Source of the DNA: a virus
Virus record (IMG/VR): IMGVR_UViG_3300035180_001563
Coordinates: 1-64,000 of that record
Reading direction: 5' to 3' (one strand)
Length of the DNA stretch: 64,000 nt
Numbering within the stretch: the stretch's first letter is position 1; the number at the start of each line of letters is the position of its first letter. The translations under genes were made by a program, and so were the position numbers. Shown piece after piece: positions 7,776 to 13,373 of this stretch. Under the pieces are notes generated by a model. That model was not told the DNA's origin and did no database searches. It saw only the letters and a list, made by a program, of their open reading frames with translations.

Positions 7776-8049
7776 ATTATTCTCCGTTATTATTATAGTT
7801 GTAAGAGTATTTACTCTAGAAATAATACTATGAATTCATAATATGGGCAACGAAAAGTGGTAGTAATCAGGCTGGAGCGTCAATGAGGTATAGGCTCTTG
7901 ACTCCTACTTTCCTATACTGCGAATTAGGTAGGATTTAATCTGATAATCCAGAAGAGTTTAGAAAGATATCCTAGGAATATATTTCTTGTGATCATACGA
8001 TCAGGTGGTCGTATTCACATTCAATTTGGATTTGCTTGTATTACATGTT
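7776..8049. other. Gene-free stretch between PDF-like gene and tRNAs
   Basis: I see no convincing reading frame. A short inverted repeat (ATACGA...TCGTAT, about 7995-8014) and a CCTATACTG/AATTAGGTAGG imperfect repeat (about 7910-7935) could form weak hairpins in the tRNA precursor transcript. No homology is recognised. Confidence 0.4.
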
Positions 8050-8153
8050 TGGTGCTGAATGTCGGATTCGAACTGACGACCTATCGCTTGTTCAGAATCC
8101 TCTCTAGAAGACTCTCAACAAGGCGATGGCTCTACCAACTGAGCTAATTCAGC
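8050..8153 (-). tRNA. tRNA-Thr(UGU) with a 28-nt insertion in the anticodon loop
   Basis: Acceptor GCTGAAT/ATTCAGC, discriminator A and encoded CCA, D arm GCTC-AGTTGGTA-GAGC, T arm GTCAG-TTCGAAT-CCGAC and anticodon stem ATCGC/GCGAT are all intact. A normal loop would be CTTGTAA, but CTTGT and the final AA are separated by 28 nt (about 8093-8120). The insert extends the hairpin: TTGTT pairs with AACAA and AGAGTC with GATTCT. Without the insert it is an ordinary bacterial tRNA-Thr body. As written it would not decode. Confidence 0.75.
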
Positions 8154-8172
8154 AATCTTTACTACAAAATTA

Positions 8173-8247
8173 TGGTGGAGGTACGGGGAATCAAACCCCG
8201 AATTTCTGCGTGCAAGGCAGATGTGTTCTCGTTAGCACTATACCCCC
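8173..8247 (-). tRNA. tRNA-Ala(UGC)
   Basis: Acceptor GGGGGTA/TACCTCC, anticodon stem TCTGC/GCAGA with loop CTTGCAC (anticodon TGC), T arm GGGG-TTTGATT-CCCC, discriminator A, CCA encoded. The HNH gene follows 3 nt away on its 5' side. Confidence 0.88.
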
Positions 8248-8250
8248 ATA

Positions 8251-8466
8251 TTACTTACCCCAAAAATCTTTTGATATAAGCAACACTTCTATTTCTTTTT
8301 TCCACCTTGAATGCATCATTTTGTGATGGTTTGAACATAGTGGAATTAAATTATCTAGATCATTATTTCCATGATTACCATCTAAATGATGGATTTCTAA
8401 TATTTTATCATGCCCACAGGCATAACAAAACAAGCGGATGTAACTTTCGATGTGGGCATGCTCCAC
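8251..8466 (-). CDS. HNH endonuclease inside the tRNA cluster
   Basis: 71 residues with GTG start at 8466. The motif order is FCYACGHD, then EIHHLDGNHGNNDLDNLIPLC, then SNHHKMMH: a complete zinc-stabilised HNH core and little else. The gene fits between tRNA-Ala and a tRNA with only a few bases on each side and has no clear ribosome site. Tiny HNH frames among phage tRNAs usually behave as mobile or homing elements; that reading is inference. Confidence 0.78.
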   Translation of the reverse strand: MEHAHIESYIRLFCYACGHDKILEIHHLDGNHGNNDLDNLIPLCSNHHKMMHSRWKKEIEVLLISKDFWGK

Positions 8467-8472
8467 TGAATC

Positions 8473-8555
8473 TGGTGCTGGAGGTGAGACTCGAACTCAC
8501 GGAGGTTTCCCGACGGCTTACAAAACCGTTGCAATTGCCACTATGCGACTCCAGC
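8473..8555 (-). tRNA. tRNA with anticodon UGU and long variable arm (copy A)
   Basis: Acceptor GCTGGAG/CTCCAGC, discriminator A, CCA encoded. Anticodon stem ACGGT/GCCGT with loop TTTGTAA gives anticodon TGT (Thr). The variable region is about 12 nt and can pair GG...CC, as in class II tRNAs (Leu, Ser, Tyr), which conflicts with Thr. The D stem is only about 3 bp. It is identical over 83 nt to the element at 8711-8793. The amino acid identity is therefore uncertain. Confidence 0.75.
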
Positions 8556-8605
8556 AAACATAAAGAAGTATATATAGTTTTTACTTCTAACACAACAAAA
8601 AATTT

Positions 8606-8709
8606 AATAGTATTGGATGGATTCGAACCATCGGCTTGGGCTTATAGAGCAGCGTATTGGTCCTTCACCATGAGCTCGTCCCCTCTCTACCACTGATGTA
8701 CAATACCAT
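8606..8709 (-). other. tRNA-like element with abnormal middle
   Basis: The ends look like a tRNA: GTATTG/CAATAC acceptor (extendable to about 10 bp outward, one G-T), D-loop-like AGTGGTAGAG, and a perfect T arm GATGG-TTCGAAT-CCATC. Between them no 5-7-5 anticodon arm can be drawn. Instead GAGC/GCTC and TGGT/ACCA pairs enclose a larger structure. There is no encoded CCA. It is either a decayed tRNA or a tRNA with an insertion similar in kind to the one at 8050-8153. Confidence 0.5.
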
Positions 8710-8710
8710 T

Positions 8711-8793
8711 TGGTGCTGGAGGTGAGACTCGAACTCACGGAGGTTTCCCGACGGCTTACAAAACCGTTGCAATTGCCACTATGCGACTCCAGC
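8711..8793 (-). tRNA. tRNA with anticodon UGU and long variable arm (copy B)
   Basis: An exact 83-nt duplicate of 8473-8555, with the same TTTGTAA loop, type-II-like variable arm and encoded CCA. The two copies flank the tRNA-like element at 8606-8709, consistent with a recent tandem duplication. Confidence 0.75.
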
Positions 8794-8875
8794 AAAACTA
8801 TGTAAAACATTATATCTGACTTTTATTCCTTAGACAACCGTTTGCACTACCGGACTGCACTACACTCTGAACTTT

Positions 8876-9115
8876 TCACCGTGTATTTGATGGCCACACG
8901 TCAACAGGTCTACTGTCACCATAAACTATCACATGTACAGTATATAAAAACATCAAATCTGATAGTATTTCTAGTTCAAACCCCTGTCTCGATGTTCGTT
9001 CCATTAAATACAAACTATCGAAGTATGTATAAAAGTGTTGTTTTCCCCACAAAGCGATTAGTCTATCGACTATATGAGGATATAATACTTCTATATCTGC
9101 AACCACACTCTTCAT
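8876..9115 (-). CDS. Hypothetical protein
   Basis: 79 residues, ATG at 9115 with GAGGA 7 nt upstream. It is mostly helical and amphipathic: VLYPHIVDRLIALWGKQ, FYTYFDSLYLME, then FELEILSDLMFLYTVHVIVY. No zinc or membrane signature is certain. The family is not recognised. The ribosome site and protein-like composition support a real gene between the two tRNA groups. Confidence 0.6.
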   Translation of the reverse strand: MKSVVADIEVLYPHIVDRLIALWGKQHFYTYFDSLYLMERTSRQGFELEILSDLMFLYTVHVIVYGDSRPVDVWPSNTR

Positions 9116-9178
9116 TTGTGTTCCTCAAAAGCTGTTATTTATGTGAAAAGTATACAACACATAAAACACAAAATCAAC

Positions 9179-9547
9179 TCATGCAAACAGAGAAATTGTG
9201 TGATCGACATTGTCTGGCTGTGTGTATGTATTTGCAACACTGGAAGAGGTAGTGTTTTGGGTATTTTCTACAATACTTGGTGTTGATACCAAATCAGACC
9301 CATTAACTTTGGTTGTTTTATTTGTTAAATTTTTTACTGCAGTTTCAAATATATGTTGTATAGGAGGAGATATCTGTCCTAAATTAACAACATACCCCTC
9401 TTGCTTAGCTGCAAAAACTTCTGCTTGTGCTTGTAATCTCATGATTTCAGCATCAACACCTTTGAGAGAATTTTGAATAGTTGTAGTCTCATAGTGGTTA
9501 TTTGCTATAAATTGATTAACAGCTTGTTTAAATTTAAGGTCAGTAAT
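9179..9547 (-). CDS. Small hypothetical protein with disrupted start region
   Basis: The coding frame KITDLKFKQAVNQF... continues upstream of the first in-frame ATG (9442) to about 9550 but has no standard start there. An ATG at 9576, overlapping the stop of the previous gene (ATGA), reads only MKIIFA then stops. Removing 23 nt between two ATT triplets would join ATG AAA to ATT ACT GAC and give MKITDLKFKQ. The protein is helical at the N-terminus with a Ser/Thr/Asn-rich C-terminus. A decayed start, a sequence error or translational bypassing are all possible. Confidence 0.55.
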   Translation of the reverse strand: MTDLKFKQAVNQFIANNHYETTTIQNSLKGVDAEIMRLQAQAEVFAAKQEGYVVNLGQISPPIQHIFETAVKNLTNKTTKVNGSDLVSTPSIVENTQNTTSSSVANTYTQPDNVDHTISLFA

Positions 9548-9572
9548 CTTTACGGTTAGGCAAAAATAATTT

Positions 9573-9812
9573 TCATTGCATCATCTTATATGCTTCTTCT
9601 CCACTAATAACCTTTTTAGTTACAGTCGCATTAATTTCTTTACCAGTCATGTACTTACGTGCTTCAAGCGAAGAGTCAAACGGTCCAATAAGTGTTGGTT
9701 CCACAGTATCCATATACACGTAGAACTTATCTTTTTTAATTCCCCTAGCATCAATAACATTGGTTCGTTTTAAGTTATAAACAGTTTCGGATATGATGTC
9801 AGCTAGTTTCAT
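9573..9812 (-). CDS. Small protein with MKLxDIxSE leader
   Basis: 79 residues, AGGA before ATG and a CATAAATA late-type box 25 nt upstream. The N-terminus MKLADIISE matches the leader shared with 11079-11486 and 13495-13687. It ends at a possible I-x-E site for a gp21-type prohead protease. The rest has a beta-rich pattern with YVYMDTVEPTLIGPFDSSLEARKYM. It may be an internal head protein injected with DNA; this is inference from the leader and the late promoter. Confidence 0.65.
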   Translation of the reverse strand: MKLADIISETVYNLKRTNVIDARGIKKDKFYVYMDTVEPTLIGPFDSSLEARKYMTGKEINATVTKKVISGEEAYKMMQ

Positions 9813-9836
9813 TTTAGTTTTTCCTGTATTTGTACA

Positions 9837-9844
9837 TATTTATG
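9837..9844 (-). promoter_or_regulatory. Late-type promoter box CATAAATA
   Basis: Seven of eight bases match the T4 late -10 TATAAATA on the minus strand, 25 nt before the ATG at 9812. Confidence 0.5.
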
Positions 9845-9847
9845 CTC

Positions 9848-9922
9848 TGGGGTGCCCAACCGGGTTTGAACCGGTGATGACGGAATCACAATCCGTAGTG
9901 TTACCACTACACTATGGGCACC
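9848..9922 (-). tRNA. tRNA-His(GUG)
   Basis: Acceptor GTGCCCA/TGGGCAC with the diagnostic extra G-1 opposite C73, encoded CCA, anticodon stem ACGGA/TCCGT and loop TTGTGAT (GTG). T arm CCGG-TTCAAAC-CCGG. A clean histidine tRNA. Confidence 0.93.
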
Positions 9923-9931
9923 ATTAACACA

Positions 9932-10978
9932 TCACAATAAGGTCGTCATTAATTTTTTCCAAACTTTAGATGTTTTATTTGAGTACGATTTCAAATTCAA
10001 ATAGTGTATATAACGATTAAAAATAGACATTTCATATGATCTCACCAATGCACGTTCTATAGAGTATTGGTCAGTTGGATCAGCAATAAACCACGAAGAT
10101 GCCCATGGAACTTCATTGCTTACAACAACAGGAACACCAACGTTAACCAAATCCGCAGCTACAATATTAAAAGTCTCACTAAATGATACTTGCATACCAA
10201 CATCCATAGTTGCACACAGTTTAAGAAAATCATCTCTAACCATCCAGGTATGCTCTATCAATTCATGTCCATTTTGAGATTGTCTATCAAACAATCGACG
10301 GAGGTTGTGAAGGATTGGTTCACCTTTCATTTCTAATCGATTTGCATTAATGTGAAATTTGAGTTTTTTTCCTAACATATTTGCAACATGAATTGCAGCT
10401 AAGGCTTGTTGTAAGTGATTTTTTAAAGGTCGGATAGCCCCAAAACATCCAATGTTAATATACTCTGATTTTGTATTGATGATATGTGTTAGTGTATTGT
10501 CAATTGGGTAATAATTAGGCATGTATATGAATTTTGACTCTAACTTCTGTGGAAGATGTAACTTACACAAACTAGACATCATTCTTGGTGAATTTACACC
10601 AACAAATACATTAGCATAATCTAAGTAATCGGTTATCCAAGCATAAGCAATACCTTCTTGTGCCATGAATGGTACTTCGCTGTGAATTCTAACTACCCAC
10701 TTTACTGTCGGATGAAGTTTTTGGAGGATTTCAAATTTATCCGGAACCACCCACAAGGCTTCAATTATAACAACTTTTGGTTTATGTTGAGTCACGATCC
10801 GATCTATACAGTTATTATCAACAGCAACTTCAACTTCAGAAGAAATCCCCATCCCATTTAACATATCATTCACATATGACGCCGAATTCAGCAAACCTGT
10901 AGATAATCCTTTTGGTTCATCAAAGTGTTTGACACCATAACTTTCTTTTCTTTTTAAAATAAACAGCACGTCAGACAT
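9932..10978 (-). CDS. GT-B fold glycosyltransferase
   Basis: About 348 residues. The ATG at 10978 is chosen because AAGGAG lies 6 nt before it. The N-terminal half has a Rossmann-like start (MSDVLFILKRK) and VVIIEALWV. The C-terminal half has NIGCFGAIRPLKNHLQALA-type nucleotide-sugar binding sequence, KFHINANR and SFSETFNIVAADLVNVGVPVV, which is the family GT4 E-x7-E-like donor site. It transfers a sugar to an unknown acceptor: phage DNA, a virion protein or host surface. A GATAAATA late box lies 23 nt upstream, favouring a virion or modification role. Confidence 0.82.
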   Translation of the reverse strand: MSDVLFILKRKESYGVKHFDEPKGLSTGLLNSASYVNDMLNGMGISSEVEVAVDNNCIDRIVTQHKPKVVIIEALWVVPDKFEILQKLHPTVKWVVRIHSEVPFMAQEGIAYAWITDYLDYANVFVGVNSPRMMSSLCKLHLPQKLESKFIYMPNYYPIDNTLTHIINTKSEYINIGCFGAIRPLKNHLQQALAAIHVANMLGKKLKFHINANRLEMKGEPILHNLRRLFDRQSQNGHELIEHTWMVRDDFLKLCATMDVGMQVSFSETFNIVAADLVNVGVPVVVSNEVPWASSWFIADPTDQYSIERALVRSYEMSIFNRYIHYLNLKSYSNKTSKVWKKLMTTLL

Positions 10979-11000
10979 TTTAGTCTCCTTGGTAAACACT

Positions 11001-11008
11001 TATTTATC
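11001..11008 (-). promoter_or_regulatory. Late-type promoter box GATAAATA
   Basis: Minus-strand match to TATAAATA (7/8), 23 nt before the glycosyltransferase ATG at 10978. Confidence 0.5.
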
Positions 11009-11078
11009 AAAGATATGGAGGTGCTTTAAAATATATTTTTGGTAGATATCCCCAAAATGGGATACTAAAAATATAACA

Positions 11079-11486
11079 CTACACTTGTGCAGATAGTTGT
11101 GTATTTCTTGAATTGTCTAATGCTTTATTTCTTTGAATATTGCGTTTTGTTTTATTTTGATTTGGAGTTAACCACTGCAAATTCTTAACACTGTTGTTTC
11201 TGGTATTGTGGTCAATATGATCCACCTCCATATCTGCAGCTTTAGGTGAACCCAGAAAGGCGAAGGCGACAATCCGACTAACGCGAACATGTTTACTTAC
11301 ATTATTTGCATGTAAATGCACCCGCATATATGGATTTTTTTTATCATTTCCAAAATGTTCTTCTTGAGCTAAGAGTTTCTTTGTTTTTGCCGATCGAACT
11401 TTTCCAGATCTTGATACTTCATATCCTGGCCAACCAACAACGGGCTTCCAGGTACTTTCTGCTTCAAATAGATCAATCAATTTCAT
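11079..11486 (-). CDS. NUMOD4-HNH homing endonuclease with MKLIDLFE leader
   Basis: 135 residues. WKPVVGWPGYEVSRSGKVRS (12-31) is the NUMOD4 DNA-binding motif. The HNH core follows: MEVDHIDHNTRNNSVKNLQW, with LTPNQN after it (HNH_3 type). The first ten residues MKLIDLFEAE are outside the endonuclease and match the leader of two neighbouring small proteins, including an L-x-E site. A perfect TATAAATA box lies 25 nt before the ATG and AGGA is the ribosome site. Late expression plus the leader suggest that it may be packaged in the head. Confidence 0.85.
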   Translation of the reverse strand: MKLIDLFEAESTWKPVVGWPGYEVSRSGKVRSAKTKKLLAQEEHFGNDKKNPYMRVHLHANNVSKHVRVSRIVAFAFLGSPKAADMEVDHIDHNTRNNSVKNLQWLTPNQNKTKRNIQRNKALDNSRNTQLSAQV

Positions 11487-11510
11487 TTTGTACGTCCTGT
11501 TAACATATTG

Positions 11511-11518
11511 TATTTATA
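11511..11518 (-). promoter_or_regulatory. Late promoter TATAAATA
   Basis: A perfect minus-strand match, 25 nt before the ATG of the NUMOD4-HNH gene. Confidence 0.65.
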
Positions 11519-11836
11519 TGGATGAACAACATAACAACAATTTAAGAATACTGATAACTTGATGTGCATATTCTTTACCATACACGTCAATCAATGTATA
11601 TTCAATTTTATCAATTGTTGTTTTTATGTTCCATCCATGATCCGTGGATACTTTATAAAATTCCAACCAATCCACTACACAATCATGCTCTTTAATTTGA
11701 TCTACAATAATGTCAAGAGGAATACCAAGAGCCTCTGAGTGTTTGAACACATCTAACCCGTTTATTACTCGTTTTCCGTCCGTAGTTATACCAACTTGTC
11801 TTAATCCGTAGTGTTTTTTCCATTTGCGTTTAGCAT
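11514..11836 (-). CDS. Hypothetical protein reached by a possible -1 frameshift
   Basis: A strong ribosome site (AGGAGG, 8-nt spacer) precedes ATG 11836, but that frame ends after 11 codons. Codons 6-8 are GGA AAA AAC, containing the slippery heptamer A AAA AAC. A -1 slip there enters a long frame (KKHYGLRQVGITTDGKRV..., then DIIVDQIKEHDCVVDWLEFY...) that runs to 11514 and gives about 107 residues in all. Without a slip, the only formal start in the long frame is GTG 11750. One missing A in an original A7 run, or a sequencing error, would give the same picture. No known family. Confidence 0.55.
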
Positions 11837-11864
11837 CTCCCTACCCTCCTTGTCGTTAAAAGTT

Positions 11865-11938
11865 TGGAGCTTGATGAGAGAATCGAACTCTCACAGCATT
11901 CATACCAAGAATGTAGTCTACCATTAACCTAATCAAGC
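11865..11938 (-). tRNA. tRNA-Thr(GGU)
   Basis: Acceptor GCTTGAT/ATCAAGC, discriminator T, CCA encoded. Anticodon stem CATTC/GAATG, loop TTGGTAT (GGT). T arm GAGAG-TTCGATT-CTCTC. Confidence 0.87.
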
Positions 11939-11946
11939 ATATCGTT

Positions 11947-12023
11947 TGGAGGTGATGGCCGGAATCGAACCGGCATGATCCTTGTTATGAGCAAGGCGGT
12001 ATTACCTTTTCACCCACATCACC
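11947..12023 (-). tRNA. tRNA with CAU anticodon (Met or Ile2)
   Basis: Acceptor GGTGATG/CATCACC, CCA encoded, anticodon stem CCTTG/CAAGG, loop CTCATAA. The elongator Met and lysidine-modified Ile forms cannot be separated by eye. It does not look like an initiator, because the first acceptor pair is G-C. Confidence 0.9.
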
Positions 12024-12025
12024 AA

Positions 12026-12099
12026 TGGCAGACCACCAGGGAATTGAACCCCGTCCAACGGCTTTGGAGGCCGCGGTGCTTCCGTAACACTTGTGGTCT
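12026..12099 (-). tRNA. tRNA-Trp(CCA)
   Basis: Acceptor AGACCAC/GTGGTCT, discriminator G as expected for Trp, CCA encoded. Anticodon stem GCGGC/GCCGT, loop CTCCAAA. Confidence 0.9.
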
Positions 12100-12131
12100 A
12101 TTAAGTTAAAGCACAATATTTTATTATCATT

Positions 12132-12207
12132 TGGGGGGGCATACTCAGATTTGAACTGAGTCCAACGGAATCACAATCCGCGATGCTGCCATTACACCAT
12201 ACGCCCC
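12132..12207 (-). tRNA. Second tRNA-His-like gene (GUG)
   Basis: Acceptor GGGGCGT/ATGCCCC, discriminator C, CCA encoded, loop TTGTGAT with the same GCGGA/TCCGT anticodon stem style as tRNA-His at 9848. A G-1 is not clearly separable because four G face a run of seven C at the 3' end. Confidence 0.78.
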
Positions 12208-12216
12208 ATTGAAACA

Positions 12217-12299
12217 TTGATTGTAGCGGAATCGAACCAACTAGCCTGTGACACAGACCTACTACCAACTCAGTTGCTTGCAAGTCAACTTTACAATCA
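12217..12299 (-). tRNA. Atypical tRNA, possibly Asp(GUC)
   Basis: Acceptor TGATTGT/ACAATCA is perfect, with no CCA encoded. A loop GTGTCAC between weak stems suggests a GUC anticodon. Between the acceptor and a D-loop-like AGTTGGTAG there is an extra hairpin (GTTG...CAAC), and the variable/T-stem region is about 4 nt short. It may be a rearranged or decaying tRNA, and the identity is tentative. Confidence 0.45.
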
Positions 12300-12302
12300 G
12301 TG

Positions 12303-12376
12303 TGGAGCCATCTGTCAGAATCGAACTGACGTATCAACGGTACGAAGGTTGTGTAATACCACTATACGAAGACGGC
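12303..12376 (-). tRNA. tRNA-Thr(CGU)
   Basis: Acceptor GCCGTCT/AGATGGC, discriminator T, CCA encoded. D arm GTAT...ATTAC, T arm GTCAG-TTCGATT-CTGAC. Loop TTCGTAC on CAACC/CGTTG (one C-C mismatch) gives anticodon CGT. The body resembles phage Gly tRNAs, so identity from the anticodon alone carries some doubt. Confidence 0.75.
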
Positions 12377-12386
12377 ATATTAAAAT

Positions 12387-12461
12387 TGGTGCTCCAGCGA
12401 GGATTCGAACCCCGTTCCACTTCCTTACAAGAGAAGGCTTCACCGTCAAAGTTTCTGAAGC
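12387..12461 (-). tRNA. tRNA-Thr(UGU)
   Basis: Acceptor GCTTCAG/CTGGAGC, discriminator A, CCA encoded. Anticodon stem CTTCT/GGAAG with loop CTTGTAA. A conventional class I tRNA, and so the likely working UGU reader beside the interrupted copy at 8050. Confidence 0.85.
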
Positions 12462-12470
12462 TTATGTTTT

Positions 12471-12507
12471 TGGTAGGTAGACGATCTCAGAATCGAAAGA
12501 CTACCTA
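12471..12507 (-). other. tRNA minihelix remnant
   Basis: TAGGTAG and CTACCTA form a perfect 7-bp acceptor followed by CCA. Between them lie only about 20 nt containing TTCGATT, the T-loop sequence. The D and anticodon arms are absent. This is what remains when a tRNA loses its middle; it could also still act as a minimal CCA-bearing helix. Confidence 0.5.
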
Positions 12508-12523
12508 TAATGATTCTATTAGG

Positions 12524-12597
12524 TAGGGCCCCGCGGAATCGAACCGCGACCATCTGCTTTTCAGACAAGCATGCTCACCAGTTTACACCAGAGCCCT
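12524..12597 (-). tRNA. tRNA-Gln(CUG)
   Basis: Acceptor AGGGCTC/GGGCCCT, discriminator A; CCA is not encoded (CCT follows). Anticodon stem TGCTT/AAGCA is perfect and its loop GTCTGAA gives CTG. T arm CGCGG-TTCGATT-CCGCG. Confidence 0.8.
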
Positions 12598-12668
12598 ATA
12601 AATTAATTCGCTCGTCATTTAGGTTGATCAAGACCTCTTAATGAAAGAGTAGCTTACTCTCCAGTCGT

Positions 12669-12739
12669 ATTCGGGGTGGGAATCGAACCTCACTCCTGCC
12701 CCACATATAGAGGCCGTGCAACCATTACACTAAACCGAA
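12669..12739 (-). tRNA. tRNA-Ile(UAU) with A33
   Basis: D stem GTGT/GCAC and anticodon stem GCCTC/GGGGC place the loop as TATATGT, giving anticodon TAT but A instead of T at position 33. The acceptor pairs at TTCGG/CCGAA and the T stem has a bulge. No CCA. The loop or stem may be decayed, so isoleucine identity is by anticodon only. Confidence 0.6.
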
Positions 12740-12759
12740 AGTTGTCTTGCTTGCGAATT

Positions 12760-12834
12760 TGGCACCGTGTATGGGAATTGAACCCATCTCATCAGCTTGA
12801 AGGGCTGAGGATCTCACCAGAAATCCAACACGGT
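12760..12834 (-). tRNA. tRNA-Glu(UUC) with C33
   Basis: Acceptor ACCGTGT/ACACGGT, discriminator G as in Glu tRNAs, CCA encoded. Anticodon stem TCAGC/GCTGA, loop CCTTCAA: anticodon TTC but C at position 33 where nearly all tRNAs have U. Otherwise regular. Confidence 0.82.
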
Positions 12835-12907
12835 ATTAATTTTTTGTATTGATTATTGCCAAGGATGTTGCTAACTACACCCTTGTGACTTCTACCAGTA
12901 CACTGTT

Positions 12908-12982
12908 TGGTGGAGGCCCAGGAAATCGAATCCTTGTAGACACAAACATTGCAAGTGTTTGCCATAACCCATTACTGCCCCC
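12908..12982 (-). tRNA. Second tRNA-Ala(UGC), shortened D arm
   Basis: Acceptor GGGGGC/GCCTCC (seventh pair mismatched), discriminator A, CCA encoded. Anticodon stem AAACA/TGTTT, loop CTTGCAA (TGC). Only about 15 nt separate acceptor and anticodon stem, about four fewer than normal, so the D arm is reduced, and the variable region is longer. Confidence 0.7.
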
Positions 12983-12988
12983 ATTGGT

Positions 12989-13067
12989 TGGTCCGAATGG
13001 TCAGCATCGAACTGACATGAATATCTCCGCTCCGGACGGAGTGGCTTACCAATTAGCCCACACTCGG
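12989..13067 (-). tRNA. tRNA-Pro(CGG) with C33
   Basis: Acceptor CCGAGTG/CATTCGG with C1 as in proline tRNAs, discriminator A, CCA encoded. D arm GGCT-AATTGGTA-AGCC. Anticodon stem CTCCG/CGGAG, loop TCCGGAG: anticodon CGG preceded by C33. Confidence 0.75.
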
Positions 13068-13083
13068 ATTGTAAAGTTGTTTG

Positions 13084-13156
13084 TCGGTCACACAAGCTTC
13101 GAACTTGCACCTTCCTCGCCCCAAACGAGGTGGACTTCCTATTATCCCAATGACCG
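13084..13156 (-). tRNA. tRNA-Pro(UGG)
   Basis: Acceptor CGGTCAT/GTGACCG, discriminator A followed by CAA rather than CCA. Anticodon stem CCTCG/CGAGG, loop TTTGGGG (TGG, normal T33). D stem GGA/TCC. The outer bases extend the acceptor helix by a few pairs. Confidence 0.82.
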
Positions 13157-13190
13157 ACAAACAACTCTAATGTTTATATCGAATTTGTTT

Positions 13191-13267
13191 GTCTAGCGGG
13201 GAGACTTGAACTCCCATGATAACCGCACTCCAGATGCGGTGGCTTACCAAATTAGCCAACCGCTAGA
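13191..13267 (-). tRNA. tRNA with UGG anticodon and C33 (Pro-like)
   Basis: Acceptor TCTAGCG/CGCTAGA sits inside a perfect helix that continues outward for about eight more pairs (TTTGTTTG/CAAACAAA). Anticodon stem CCGCA/TGCGG, loop TCTGGAG: TGG with C33. D arm close to that of the tRNA at 12989. It is the first tRNA in the direction of transcription. Confidence 0.72.
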
Positions 13268-13317
13268 CAAACAAATCCAAATTTTTAATGAACAGGTTAA
13301 AACATTTACGGCAGACA

Positions 13318-13350
13318 AAAAGAAGGGCCACTTTTTGGTGTGGCCCTTGG
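13318..13350 (-). terminator. Intrinsic terminator before the tRNA array
   Basis: On the minus strand AAGGGCCAC and GTGGCCCTT pair around an 8-nt loop and are followed by CTTTTTG. It would end transcripts coming from the small genes at 13.4-14.2 kb. Confidence 0.75.
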
Positions 13351-13373
13351 AAACTTTCTGGAAAAATTCTTAT

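Noticed and set aside
8404-8696. Plus- and minus-strand frames across the class II tRNAs
   Set aside because: They read through tRNA genes; the repeated peptide in two of them is just the duplicated tRNA.
8794-8875. D-arm-like sequence that might be another tRNA before the 8876 gene
   Set aside because: Only a 5'-half-like stretch (AGTGCAGTCCGGTAGTGCA) is present; no T arm or matching acceptor end was found.
12598-12668. Spacer between tRNA-Gln and tRNA-Ile with a GAGAGTAAGCTACTC hairpin
   Set aside because: It does not fold as a tRNA and no reading frame is convincing.
12835-12907. Possible tRNA fragment with CTGGTAG and a CAAGG/CCTTG hairpin
   Set aside because: No T-loop TTCRA sequence and no closing acceptor helix; left as spacer.
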